A DNA stretch of 64,000 nucleotides from Sipunculus nudus. Taxonomy: Eukaryota; Annelida; Sipuncula; Golfingiida; Sipunculidae. How positions within the stretch are numbered: position 1 is the first letter of the stretch; each line of letters opens with the position of its first letter. Position numbers and translations under genes: made by a program. Positions 1-13,100 of the stretch are shown here, piece after piece. The notes beneath the pieces are model-generated. The model was given only the letters and a program-made list of their open reading frames with translations. It ran no database searches and was not told the origin of the DNA. The stretch is taken from the NCBI GenBank assembly GCA_026874595.1, contig CM049311.1:61882453-61946452 (forward strand), read 5' to 3'.

Positions 1-1378
1 TGTTATGCCACCAAATGTGCATTAAACCTTTAGTGAAATGAGCATCATCGTTTGTTTTTACTCCTACCAGCGCACATGCAATGGTTCAGTTGACAGAACA
101 AATAGGAGTACCTATGTACCTGAATAGGTAACCACATTACCATGGTTATAGTATGACGACACTTCATGTCATTGGTTCATTTCAACTCATTTGCATAGCC
201 CCAGAAGTCACTTCTTCTGAAAATTGCTGCCTATAGGTACCATGCATCAAGCAGGCCATTAATGAGGCTTTACAGAAAATGCAATTTTGAACGATCTCAA
301 ATCAGTTCTTAGAAGGGTTACAGCTATCAAGCATTCACAGAGGAGGCCATGTTCATAGCCAGGAAAGAGCTGCTTATTTCTCTAGTGGAACATTTATAAT
401 ATTTATCTATAAATTATAAACCCCTCATGATAAAAAGCTGAACTGCGTTGTCAGCTGAAGAACCTCCATATGCATATGACCTTCCACCCTCATGGTTTTC
501 ACAGGCATATTGGAACAACTATTCTTTATACAGGTGTACTGTGATCAATGACACGTCACACATTTCTCCAAACAAGTCCTGAATTTAAAATGTCAGCAAC
601 TAATATAACGGCACCTGGATGAGAATACAAGAATCTGCACGACTGGCTTTTGAGGCACATCACGAATGTCATTTGGCGGTGACATTGATCATACAGAGCT
701 ACCTCTGGGGTGACCTCTGACCCACTGACCCTGAGTGATTTTTTTTCCACTGATTCGACCACAGGAACTCTTCTGTTTTAACTTTTATCTTATGGTTATT
801 TTAGATTAACAATAAATGTGTTTAAGTAGCTTTAGGGAGTATTAAGGGCTCAATAGATACATCAAAACCTGTTAATCGGAACCATATATTTTACCCAGGT
901 CTGGTTATCTAATGTAATTACACCTGTCAGCCCTTATAGAATCTCTCATTCTTAAGGTACATCTAAAAACTGTGATGACTGTCACTTGCAAGCTGGTGTG
1001 ACCGCGTTTCTTATGCATGTTTAACTCCATTTTGGATGATTACATTGAAAGTAGTTTAATGATATCTTCATCACTTGCCAGTAAACGTAATTTTAAGAGT
1101 TGGGGGGGGGGGGGGTCAACATTATTTATCTAATGTAACAATTACCACCGTTTAAAAGTAACATTTTGTTTTTTCCCGTGCGTATAAAAGTTTACATTTT
1201 TCTGTAAACATGGCAGCCCTAACATTTATAATTTTCACATATGGTTTAAGTATTTTTATTTCGGCAGTTTTAAACAAAAAATGCTATTTATTCGACTAAA
1301 TTATTCCTAAAATCACTGTATGACTGACAGCTATCAACCATCATGCAGCCCCTGGCCATGATGCGTATAATTTAGTGG
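1..1378. other. No gene seen
   Basis: AT-rich single-copy-looking DNA with a G14 run at 1102-1115. The missing first Nup43 exon was looked for here (an in-frame GSWD-type motif followed by a donor) and not found. Confidence 0.5.
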
Positions 1379-1592
1379 CAGAAGCGGATCCGGGGGGGGG
1401 GGGGGTCCAGGGGGTCTGGACCCCCCTTTTTCACCCAAAGCAACCTTTTTTAAGGGGTTTAGGACATAATTTTGCGGCCTGGACCCCCCCCCCCCCTTTT
1501 CCAGACGTGATGACCTTTATTTTAGGATTTTCATTAGTCCTCCTGGGTTGGACCCCCCCCCCCCCTTTTCCTAAATCCTGGATCCGCCCCTG
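1379..1592 (+). mobile_element. G-rich MITE copy 1, TSD AGTGG
   Basis: Ends CAGAAGCGGATCC and GGATCCGCCCCTG (imperfect 13-bp inverted repeats). A G13 run follows the left end, and C8-C10 runs lie in the interior. It is flanked on both sides by AGTGG, a 5-bp target duplication. No coding sequence; the open frame across it (1375-1593) is compositional. Confidence 0.8.
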
Positions 1593-1865
1593 AGTGGTAT
1601 GGCCTTTTCACACTAGGCAACATGCTTATAGGTCATGCATAGTCCACTTGGGCCTTAAAGTTTGTGTTTATCTTAAATATGTTTATTTTTCATCATGGAG
1701 AGTTTTCACTGAACTGCTTGGTGGGAAATAACAAGCATCAGTTAGATCACTCTTATCAAGATTTATAAAAATAATCTGGCATTTGTTTATTAATATAAAC
1801 TTAATATATTTTGACTGGATTGTACAAGTTGTTTTAATAATTAATATGAGGCACTTTCCATGGCT

Positions 1866-1995
1866 CGCATGTTGGCACATAGTAGTCGGTAAGGGTGGAG
1901 GAAACCAGAGAAAACCACGGGCCTTGGACGGGCCACTACAACCTACTCTGATAGCAACTCCAGGGATCGAGCATTTGTTTATTACCGGTATCTGG
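1866..1995. repeat. Relic of a dispersed SINE-like repeat
   Basis: Contains GGGTGGAGGAAACCAGAGAA and AACCACGGGCC, a string often found in mollusc short interspersed repeats. No tRNA-like boxes are clear in this copy. Confidence 0.35.
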
Positions 1996-3925
1996 TAACT
2001 CCCAATTTGTCATCATATCAATTCAAATGAGGCAGCTTTTTTTTAAACCCTGGCCAGAAGAAAAATGGCTTGCCAAAATAATGGTGAGCAGAAGGCTTGA
2101 TATCTGAAAAGCCTTTCTGGGTTGTGAAGTAAGACTGTAAACAGTTTAAGATATTGTGGTAGGTATCATTTTCTGTCCCAATTTGTTGAAAAATATCCAT
2201 GTAAGATTAATGATGTATCATTTACACCCTTTTGTCACTTACTTTGAAAATTTATTTTGCAGGATGCATATTTTGCTCTTCAGAAAATGAATGCTTTTCC
2301 ATTTTTACCTGTGCAATTATTACATAGCAATTTTTACCTGTGCCTCTTTTACCTGTGCTTATTTTACCTAAGACCAAGTACTCCACACTTGTTAGTCCTT
2401 GTGTTGAAATGAACCTGATGCCCTGAAGAGCTGAATTAGTGAATGCTTATTCCTGGTAGCCCCAGGCAGGGTATATGTTTCAGTGTTAACCAGTGCCCCA
2501 TCCAACAATTATGGTGTTATAGCCTAGCAGTTGGAGAACCAGTGAAATTAAACACATGTAAGTTATATCACCAACTGTAATAGAGCAACTTGCTGTGATA
2601 CACTAGAGAAACCTGATATGACTAATGTGGTGATAAGATCAGAGCACATACACAAGTCAGTCACTCCCTGTACGCTCCCGAGGCAGCGGAAATCTTGCGC
2701 TTCTTAAGAAGCAACTGATTCTCACGCTGCCAGCTTTGACCGTTTATGATATATTTAGACACCAGATGGCGGTTCATTTTCCACTGAAATAAACGTGCGT
2801 ATGATGTGACAAGCAGCCAATCAGATGCCAATAAACAAACACTCGACAGGCATCCTGGCTCTGCCCATTGCAGCGCTTCAAGCACTGCTTGATGAGTTTC
2901 TGGTAGAATTTAAATTGCTCCCTCTGCATTCTCGCATCATCGACCGATTCGATTATGACATTATGACTGTGTTAGCGTAGCCATGTATCTGTTGTCTGCA
3001 GAACTGAAACCAGCCAGCTAGGTGTGCACGCAGCCTTTGTTGTTACGTTTCGTTTGAATTACAGCTCATGGCCGAGCATCCTATGTGCCCAAGGCCCTAA
3101 GCAAACCACGTCAGGGGCAATTCTCTCTGAGCCTGTGGCCTGTTCAGACGGTTACGCTGGGGGATGAGCTGTCACTCAAAAAGAAATGAATATGATTGGC
3201 TCCGTGTATTCCTCGCTTGGCTTTGTCTTCCAGCACAAGGTCTCATCTGATTCGACAAAAATACAGTGCTCCCCTCTGGTGTTGCAATTCAGGATACGAG
3301 GTCATAACAAACAGCGCCTTACAATATATGTAGTAGCCCTATAGGTAAAGCGCTGTGTAAAGAACATACTCCCTGCAGCAAGACAGGTGAAAACATAAAA
3401 GTAAAGCAATGATTATTTACTTTTTGTTTTATTTATTTGAAATTAAAATTGTGTACATAAACTTGTTAACTTCGTCATTCTCCCAGTCCTCTCATCAGGA
3501 ATTTCAATAAAAATGCAATATATTTTTAAAGGTTAATCTATCCACAGAGAGATAGCAGCACTTTCTAGGTCATGTCAGGTCAGTCCAGTTTTCATGACAG
3601 TCCTGTGTGACATGGTGTAGATACAATACACATTGATTCCAGGGCAGGGCTGTTCACCAATAATAATTATGATGTGTTCTAAATTAAAATTTCCTTAAAT
3701 TGATTGAAAATATTTAAATTTATTGTCAAAAGTTTATTATTGGCTTGCTTCATAAATTTGAGTAAGCCAGTATCTGATAACATCTTGAACTCAGAGGAAA
3801 TCACGGTGATTAACAGTGTAGTCTCATGTAAAATTGTTTATTCTTATGATATTTATCCTAACAAAAAGCTTGTCCCTAGAGGATTTTGGATAAATGACAC
3901 AATATTGTATTAATATTCTATTTTT
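1996..3925. other. No gene seen; CCAAT-containing GC-richer patch
   Basis: Most is AT-rich. Near 2280-2370 the string TTTTTACCTGTGC recurs. A patch at about 2660-3330 is less AT-rich and has a CCAATCAG at 2817, which could belong to a promoter, but no exon with a start codon and donor was convincing. Confidence 0.4.
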
Positions 3926-5195
3926 ATGCCCCCGCCACAAAGTGGCCGGGGCATATAGTTCTACCCATGTCCGTCATTCCGTCATTCCGAAATCAAACAG
4001 TTGTACGGACTTTTTTCGCAATGCCTGCAGATATTGGCCTGATTTTTGGTGTGTTGGCAGATAATGACCAGTTACAGATCGAGTTCGCGTTTCATCCCGG
4101 TTGACCTACTTTTGACCATTTTACGGCTCCTAAACTTAGAAAATTTTATGAAAAATAGAAATTTTCATGACAAATACACATGTACGGACTTTTTTTCGCA
4201 GTGCCTGCAGATATTGGCCTGATTTATGGTGTGTGGGCAGATAATGACCAGTTACAGATCGAGTTCGGGTTTCGTCCCAGTTGACCTACTTTTGACCATT
4301 TTACGGCTCCTAAACTTAGAAAAATTCATTGAAAAAAATAGAAATTTTTATGACAAATACACATGTACAGCCGTTTTTAGCCCTCAGCTCATAGGCTGAT
4401 GGGCTATTGTCGTCACCCAAGCTGTCCGTCTGTCCATCTGTCTGTCTGGTGTCTGTCCGTCCGTCCGTTCCGCGTCTGTTAACTTTTACCTTGTGAGCGG
4501 GATATCTCTAAAAGGATTCACCGTTGGAATTTTATTTCATCAGTGAAGATGTTTATTGATAAAATCTCGGTCAAGTTCGAAGATGGGTGACCTTGACCCA
4601 TTTTTCTACATTTTAGAGCTTATTATAGAAAAACACTCAGAAGTTTATCTCAGGAACCATTATGTGGATTTTCACAAAACTTACTATGATCATTGGGACT
4701 GATGGTCTGTATGTGCTGCACAATTTTGGTGGCGCCACCTGCAATTTCTGATTTTTTAATGAAATTTTATTGGATTTTTTCAATTTTGGCCTTTTGTGCA
4801 GGATATCTCCAAAGGTATTCAACACAGGAACTTTATTTCTTCAGTGCTATTGCATTATATTTACAAAATCTTGGTCAAGTTCAAAGATGGGTGATCTTGA
4901 CCTACTTTTCAAGGTCACAGAGCTTAGTATAGAAAAAAACTTAGGAGCTTATTTCTCAGGAAGCATTTGGTCGATTGTTATGAAACATGGTATATACCTC
5001 TCCAATTTAAATTTATAAATGATTATCAACTTTTGCTAATATTCTAGTTTCGCAATGCAATGCTTACAGATACTGGCCTAATGTTTGGTCTGTGGGCGCA
5101 TAATGACCACTTACAGATCGAGTTCGCATTTCGTCCCAGTTAACCTATTTTTCACCATATGACAGATCCTGAACATAGAAAATTTCATGAAAGAC
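3926..5195 (+). repeat. Composite mollusc repeat: hairpin leader, 180-bp tandem units, nested insertion
   Basis: Starts with the hairpin GCCCCCGCCACAAAGTGGCC...GGGGC (3928-3953) and CATATAGTTCTACCC. Two 180-bp units follow, at 4019 and 4199 (AATGCCTGCAGATATTGGCC). A third, diverged unit resumes near 5055-5195 (CTTACAGATACTGGCCTAAT). The array is split by a second repeat (about 4379-5049) that opens AGCCCTCAGCTCATAGGC with a CCGTCCGTC leader. Confidence 0.75.
4379..5049 (+). mobile_element. Inserted repeat with CTCAGCTCATAGGC leader
   Basis: Interrupts the 180-bp tandem array. It opens AGCCCTCAGCTCATAGGC, has a CCGTCTGTCC-type leader (4420-4470), and carries degenerate units resembling the 140-bp half-monomer of the 5.6-7.1 kb satellite (TATCTCAGGAACC, then GGTGGCGCCACC at about 4729). 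It ends with ATTCTAGT, like the end of the Helitron at 7151. No coding capacity. Confidence 0.6.
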
Positions 5196-5449
5196 AGTTC
5201 TTGTGTAACCACATGGACATGTTTTTATTATTTAAGAAAAATGAAGACATAAACCACAGTCTATACTCTATAGTTCTCTTAATGCTAAGTTATTTGCATA
5301 AACATGGGCAGAAGAAAACTTTTATTTACTTCTGTGATTTAAAACATATTTCTTTTTAGCAATTAATAAATCCTTCACCATGGTACTTTTGTCAAACTTC
5401 CTGTGTGAAATAAATTGATTTTAATATACGTTTTGTTGTCATTATTGTA

Positions 5450-7151
5450 TCTGCCAAAACAGAGTTTTGCGGATACTATGTTTTCAGCTGGTAGCCGCCG
5501 CCGCCGCCGCGTAGGTGTCCGGAGAACTCCTCCGTAACCGCTGGGCGGAATTTTCCGAAACCCGGGATTATGTTCGGGTCACATGTGAACTGCTGCGCCC
5601 CGATTTTGTTTTGACCTCTGACCTTTCCTCTGCGCTCTGCGTCCGTTTGTGCGTCTGTTTCCACACATAAACCCACATATCTCGGGAACCGTTTGACCGA
5701 TCAGGAAAATTTTTTTGCACAAATGTAGCCCTCGGAGAGCTTTATAACATACACCAAAAATGGTGGCGCCACCTGCAACCATGTTTGCACAGTGTCCATC
5801 TGTTCGTCTGCCTTGGGTTAAAATCACTCATATCTCTGCAGTGACTTGACTAATTCACCTGAAATTCGGCATGCGCAAACATCCTGGATAGCTTTTCTGA
5901 TTTTATGACAGGTGGCGCCACCTACATTCACGTTGACGCTGCAGACATCCAAGCTCATATCTCGGGAACCGTTTGACCGATCAGGAAAATTCTTTTGCAC
6001 AAATGTAGCCCTTGGAGAGCTTTATAACATACACCAAAAATGGTGGCGCCACCTGCAACCATGTTTGCACAGTGTCCATCTGTTCGTCTGCCTTGGGTTA
6101 AAATCACTCATATCTCTGCAGTGACTTGACTAATTCACCTGAAATTTGGCATGCGTATACATCCTGGATAGCTTATCTGATTTTATGACAGGTGGCGCCA
6201 CCTACATTCACGTTTACACTGCAGACATCCAAGCTCATATCTCGGGAACCGTTTGACCGATCAGGAAAATTCTTTTGCACAAATGTAGCCCTTGGAGAGC
6301 TTTATAACATACACCAAAAATGGTGCCGCTACCTGCAACCATGTTTGTACAGTGTCCATCTGTTTGTCTGCCTTGGGTTAAAATCACTCATATCTCTGCA
6401 GTGACTTGACTAATTTACCTGAAATTTGGCATGCGTATACATCCTGGATAGCTTTTCTGATTTTATGACAGGTGGCGCCACCTACATTCATGTTTACGCT
6501 GCAGACATCCAAGCTCATATCTCAGGAACCGTTTGATTGATCAGGAAAATTTTTTTGCACAAATGTAGCCCTTGGAGAGCTTTATAACATACACAAAAAA
6601 TGGTGGCGCCACCTGCAACCATGTTTGCACAGTGTCCAGCTGTTCGTCTGCCTTGGGTTAAAATCACTCATATCTCTGCAGTGGTTTGACTAATTCACCT
6701 GAAATTCTGCATGCTTATACATCCTGGATAGCTTTTCTGATTTTATGACAGGTGGCGCCACCTACAATCAAGTTTACGCTGCAGACATCCAAGCTCATAT
6801 CTAGGGAACCGTTTGACCAATTGGGCCAAAATTTTGCATGTGTATAGTTCTCACAAAGCTCTTTATCATACGCTAAACTGGTGGCGCCACCTGCAACCCT
6901 TTTTTGCACAGCGTCCATCATTTTGTCTGCCAAGGGCAAAAATCACTCATATACAATATAGTGGTTTGACTTATCTGCCTTAAATTTTGCATATGTATAC
7001 AACTTGGACGGCTTTCTGGATTTTTTGGTAGGTAGCGCAACCTACATACACAATTTGGCTGCAGACATCCATGCTGATATGCAACACTTCACCCGTTCCA
7101 CTCTGATTTAGGCGGATACAAGTAGTCACTTGTCGACTACCCGTATTCTAG
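5450..7151 (+). mobile_element. Non-autonomous Helitron with internal 280-bp satellite monomers
   Basis: Host A then TC at 5450 (TCTGCCAAAACAGAGTTTTG) marks the left end. The right end is CTAG (7148-7151) followed by host T. Fourteen bases before CTAG lies the hairpin ACAAGT-AGTC-ACTTGT (7118-7133). TC start, CTRR end, subterminal hairpin and A/T insertion are the diagnostic Helitron features. The interior is a tandem array of 280-bp units. No RepHel coding sequence is present. Bivalve Helitrons with tandem repeats inside are a known class; I infer membership from structure only. Confidence 0.72.
5672..7090 (+). repeat. 280-bp tandem repeat (dimeric ~140-bp satellite)
   Basis: Five units with exact 280-base spacing: the marker CTCGGGAACC (or a variant) begins at 5681, 5961, 6241, 6521 and 6801. 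Each unit is itself two related halves, one starting CTCATATCTCGGGAACC and the other CTCATATCTCTGCAGTG, each ending in GGTGGCGCCACC. The last unit is more diverged. Short ORFs inside (5912-6124, 6192-6404) are by-products of the periodicity. Confidence 0.9.
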
Positions 7152-7420
7152 TTTTTAACATGATATATTAATAATGTTCATGAAATGTATGTATATTTAC
7201 ACCAGTAAACAATTGTTTCCTGTAAATTCATACAGTGAAAATATTGCAATATATATTGCACCAGCTGCCTTTATAGCAATATATTGCAATACAAACGTCA
7301 CAAGTGATACCCAGTCCTAGTTTGCATATATCTGTGTTTTTCTGTGCACCTTTAAGTCTAAACCTTGTGTTACGATAATGCAGATTGATATATTTACCTT
7401 CATGTGATTCCACTTTCCAG

Positions 7421-7552
7421 AACAGTGCTGTACAAGTGTGGCAAGTGAAACAACCCACCGATGATCCTGCAGAGTCTTCTCTTATGGCGCCCCCTGGTGA
7501 GCCAGTTTTCATGGCAGAGTGTCCACACAAAGGGGACGTTACAGACCTTCAG
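7421..7552 (+). CDS. Nup43: Nup43 exon A (first visible exon)
   Basis: Acceptor CACTTTCCAG before 7421 and donor CAG/GTGGTT after 7552. It is 44 codons, phase 0 at both ends. It begins NSAVQVWQVK, the last strand of the first propeller blade, so the sequence before it must come from an upstream exon. It ends at KGDVTDLQ, matching the family's H-x-GDV-x-DLQ stretch. Confidence 0.92.
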
Positions 7553-10054
7553 GTGGTTTCTCTATATTTATTATGGTTTGGTTTTACTCAGATAAAATAT
7601 TTATGTTGAAAATTATTTCTCAGCATTTGAAACTATGTTTAGCAGTATGGCCAATATATGAATGTTGGTTTCTGATAGTCCCTATGCTGTGACTTGCATG
7701 AAGTCAGAGTAATGCCTGACCTTAATAGATAAGATAGAACACCTCATGATCCATATATTTTTGAATAATAAAGTATAGTTTTGTTTCACAATTGGTACTC
7801 CACAGTAACTTTTGATGCAGTTTCATCAAAGTTTAAAAAACAACAAAATTACAATCTTTGTATTATGATTACCAGTAATATATACCAGGTCTAACAGTGA
7901 TAAAACATATTGCTACAACAGTGGAGGATTAAGTTGTTAAGATTCTGTTAACAAAGTTAAATGCTGCAAATATCAAGTTGTTGATAGAACTTGATACCAG
8001 AGAATTATGTACTGTTAAGCTTTAATTAATTGTAGATTTGTTGCTGCAGTGTGTGCAACTTGGAGACAACTTTAGCCTTTAGGAATTACACAATTCCAAT
8101 AATTCATTTCTGACAGCTTTTTTAGGTTTTACAGACATTTTCAATTTGTTACATTTTTTTCCAGTTCATGACAGAAGAGCTGGTCCTAGCAAGTTCATCC
8201 TCAGGTTTCCTCACCCTGTACAGGTACTACCCTCAGTGCCAGGTGAGGATAATCGTCATCACTTCACAGGGTCCACATTATAACTGTTAACTGCTTGCCT
8301 GGGGCAAGTGAAAGTTACAGAAAATAGTTTGAGGGCAACTAAAAGTCACTTCCCACTTGCCCAGTCTAGCAATTGTCCAACATAAACCTTTATCCAATGG
8401 CCTGAAAAATGATGTTTATGTTCTTCAATACAATCAGTGATTTTTGTAGGGCAAGTAAAAATTCAGATAGGCAGGTAAAAGCTAGATGTTACATGCCTGA
8501 CTGGGCAAGTACTCTCAACAGTTAATGTCAAGCCTTGCTTCACCCTTTGAGGCATCAGTCAAAGATACAATTTAAAGGATACAATCAATGTGGGGTGTAC
8601 AAATACAAAAATCTTAACAATTCCTTTATAATTTGACAGATTCATTCTATGATGCAAGCTTCAACAGAGGATTGAGGAACAGGTCTTACTCATGAGAGTG
8701 AATCTAAAGCATATCTTGCAAAATATTTTAGAGGAAAAAAAGAAATTAATATTTAAGAAAGCTGTCTGTTTTTCACATCTCAATCTCATTGATAAGGTTA
8801 ATGCAGATGCAGAAAGGACTACAATTAAAAGATGCTGAATGGTTGTTTAGTGTTACAAATATTCTTAAACTGTAACTTTCAAAGTGAGGTTGGCCATCTG
8901 CCATGTCACTTGGAATCAAGAGCCAGAATGTTGTAAAATATAAATGTTGATTCTTGTCATGAAGTTTTTAATATCATGTAAAGTCGTTAAGTCCCTTATC
9001 TACTTAAATGTCAAACTGTGCACATGATAATATTTAAGTATAAGAGAAAATTACAAAATTTCATTGGGTACCCTGGCATACCCACTGTGGGAACAGAGTG
9101 AAGTAGTTATCATATTCAGCGTAATGAGCACCCTCACATATAGTCACCTTAATTTTCCCACCTCGCTTGGTGATACTAGCATGTCCTGAAATTATGTCAG
9201 GGTAACCCAAGTCCATAAATATTGGCCAGCAAAAGGATATAATTCCCAGATAAGAACCTAAAAATTGTCCCAGAATCCTCAAAAAAGGTTGTATATAAAC
9301 CATCTGGACAATGGAAAGGAATTTCAGTATTTTGCGCAAACTTTTCGGCATTCTGGCCATTGGATTAATTTTTTTGCCATATTGCACCAGTTCACTGACT
9401 TTAGCCAAGTGTTAAGTCAAAATATGACAGTTATGCTGGCTTTAATTGCCAAGTATTCCATAGTTATAAAAAATATCCAAGTTTAAAACAGCCAGCACCT
9501 TCCAAGTTCCAGGCCACACATACTTATGATTCATTGTGTTTGGGTAGGCTTGTTTGGGTCCAAAAATATTTGTTAAAAATCAGTTTTGAGATCCCCTATG
9601 GCACTTATTACATTGAAAAAGTTAGTTCATTTTTAGCATAATCAGTGCAGGCCATGCATAATCAGGCAAAATACATGCTAACAAAAAGTTTGGTGTGAGT
9701 GATTAACTAACTTGCATGAACTATTAGACTGAACTATTAGACTATTAGATTATGAACTGTGCGACTTGTATGTATTATGTGACATAACTAATATAGAATT
9801 CTCTCTTCAGACATTCAGTCAGAGCAGGACATGGAACAACCTTCACCATTATCCGAGGGGTAGTGCCCCTTGTACAGCAATAGCCACCCAGGGGGAGACA
9901 CTAGTAGCAACAGTAGGAGAAGATGGCAGGCTCAATGTTATAGACGTCAACCATAAGAAACCTCAACGAACTGTGGGTGAGAAAAATTAATGGACTTCAT
10001 CATTCTCTCACCACCATGGATTAAAATCCATATCTTGCTCCAAAAATAAAATAA

Positions 10055-10150
<96 letters not shown>

Positions 10151-13100
10151 CATGTTGTTCAGCTTAATATTGTAAAGCATATCAAACAAACAGCAATTTA
10201 GATTCTGTGGAAATATGCTCAGGTCTCCCAGATTGTTTTTATATCATATGAAAGTATATTGGTATATTGAGTTTGATAAAAAGGGATTTTAAAGAGAAAA
10301 TTGAAAAAAAACTTGCATGCTAAAATATTTGTTCATAATTTGCTCATCTGTAATTAACACTCAGGCAGGTAGATGTAGGTTACCTGTACCTTTGATAATT
10401 TTATCTCAGGCAGCTAATAAAGCTTTATGCAGATAATTATTGGTTTTACGCGCTTTGTCAGTCTTTTGTGAATTGTGTTTTATATTGTGTAATATTGTGC
10501 ATCAGACAAAGCAGACAGCTGTAGTCTCAATGGGGTGACATTTCTGAAGCAACAGGAAGTGGCAACCGTAAATTCTACAGGTCAGCTGAAAGTATGGGAC
10601 CTGCGGCAACCACAGGACAAGCCTACCAACACTTACCTCCTGTACGTAACTCAGTATCCCCTCCGTATTCTTTCCTGCAACTAGGTTTACTGCTTCTCTC
10701 CTGCAGAGCAGTAAGGTCAGAAAATGGAAAGCTGGGGTTCTCTTACTCAACGTGCATCAATATTGAATCCCTGCATCAAAAATTATTATTTTAATTTTCA
10801 ACCAGTCATATTTATTTTTCAAGAAAATAAAATTATAATTTTTTATTACATATTTGTTTGTTATGATGTACTTTACCTGTTTAGCAAATCAGTTCTGCTA
10901 TTATGATGATGTCACCTGATCCCAGGTTTTTAACTCAGCTGACTATAAGTCATCTGAGCTATAGTCATGGTCCATTGTCCGTCGTCCGTCCGTCTGTCTG
11001 TCCGTCCGTCCGTCCGTCCGTCTGTCTGTCTGTCTGTCTGGATGTCCGTCCGTAAGACTGGCACGTTTCGACACCTTTGGACCTACGAATCTGAATTTCG
11101 GCATACAGTTAGATGTCCCCATAATCTCCTACCATGCCAAAATTTGGGTCAATAGGACTTTGTTCCTTTGAGATATTAAGGAAAAACCTCAATTTTTTAT
11201 TAGAAATCTATTTTCACACTTCAGGACTGCCTAATATCAAAACCACTCATCTGGTTTTCTTCATATTTACCATAAATATTCCTCTATATAGTTCCTATGT
11301 ACATGCCAGATATTAAGTCAGTATTATATAATTTAAAAAAGTTATGGGCCCAAACCTAATGGACTTTGTCAAAAAATCAGGAAGATATTTGGTCACTTAA
11401 GACCAAAAGTGTTAAAGGTAGGGACTTTTATCCAGTAATACAACTTTAATTAATCAAAATTTAAAGGATTTAATCTGTTAAAATCTGAAATTTGAAAAAA
11501 AAGCTGCAAAATTAGGCTAGTTATTGAATTTTTTTGGAGGCTCTTGTTGTATTCCCTTACATTGTCAAGCAGTCCACTTTGATGACTGTAGGTCATTCAG
11601 TGCACACCCTATGCTCCCCAGGCCGTTGACATAATTTTAGATGTCCCCAAAATCTCCTACCATACCGAAAATTGGGTCATTAGGACTTTGTTCCTTCAAG
11701 ATATTAAGGAAAAAAAACTCCGTTTTCCATAAAAAAAGCCATTGTTACACTTCAAGGCTGCCTAATATCAAAACCACTGATCTGTTTTTGATCGTATTTA
11801 GTATTCACATTCATATATACGATTTCTATGAACATACCAAAAATTAGGTCAGTATTGGGTATTATTTTGAAGTTATGGGCCAAAACATGCAATTTTTTAA
11901 AATATCAGGATATATTTACCTAACATGAGAATTGCTGAACCTAGAGACTTTTTTTCAGGAATATAACTTTATTTAATCAAGATTCAATTGTTTACCCAAA
12001 ATTAGATCTGAATTTTGCAAATTTTTCAAGTTATTAGCATAAATAAAAAATCCATACCATAAATTTTGTCCAACTTTGGCACTGTTGATTTAATTTTCCC
12101 AGCATATATGCATAAGAATTTAATCTTTAAAAATCTGAACTTTCAAAAGAAATTGTTTGGAATGAATAGCTTTTATTCATGTTTTCATACACCATGTCAA
12201 GTGTTGTTAACATCTAGCCCACCTAGTAGTACAGCCTTCACTTGCATTATGTAACCCACCCCAGGCAGCTTAACTTGGCCCAGCTTGGCCACTACTAGCA
12301 GGCTTCCCCTCTGCCCTGCACTCATCCCCCCCCCCCCCCCAGCTGGTGCATAAACTAGATGAATGTTATAATTTTTCTGTATTTTATTTTATTCTTTGAC
12401 TTGCTACATTTTAGATCTTGTATTGAACCACCAGGGTTACAATGATTAAAGTGTACATTTAATTGTGTCCACAAAGTGGTGTATTGCTGTGAAAGTGTGG
12501 ATGTTCATGAGATAAGTAATTCCTTACTTCAGAAGAGTAAAAACTTCACCAGGTGTGAAATTGACTATTAATTCCAGTAATTAATTAAAACTGGGATAGT
12601 AATTAGCACAATGATATTGTTTGTCCCTCATTCAACCAACAGTGTGTATACTTTATTTGAAAAGATGTTTTATTTTATCAAATTTACTTTTATTTTATTT
12701 TGGTGAATAAAATTAAGCATGTCCTGAAAACTCCAATGTGCAAAACTTTTTAATAGTGATTCAAGGAATATTCTTTTAGATGCCATGTTGTGGCATTATT
12801 TTCTTTTAAAATCAGTTTAAACATTTATGATTTAAAAATAATAAAATATATGTGTATGCATAATATGACCCAATGTTTTTTACTCTGTATATATAATGAT
12901 TGCAACTTTTGCAACAATTCTAATATTTTAACTCATATTTTCAGGTTTTTTAATTAAAAATTTATAAACCTGTAAATAAAAAAATGATTCAGATAAAAAC
13001 TTCTTAATGGAAAAAGTGGATCTGCTTAAAAAAATAGGATTATATATAAACTTAAATGCATTATTCTCTTGAAAGTGAAATAAAGGTATTAGTCCATTCT

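Noticed and set aside
2661-2885. 74-codon minus-strand ORF in the GC-richer patch, considered as a gene or first exon
   Set aside because: No homology I can recognise, wrong strand for Nup43, no splice donor fitting the known phase.
9061-9408. 115-codon minus-strand open frame in a Nup43 intron
   Set aside because: No recognisable domain, inside an intron of a well-supported gene on the other strand, and composition like the surrounding repeat-rich DNA.
10967-11155. Ser/Val-rich ORF over the CCGTCCGTCTGTCTG stretch
   Set aside because: Reading of a simple-sequence leader of a dispersed repeat; stops just after it.
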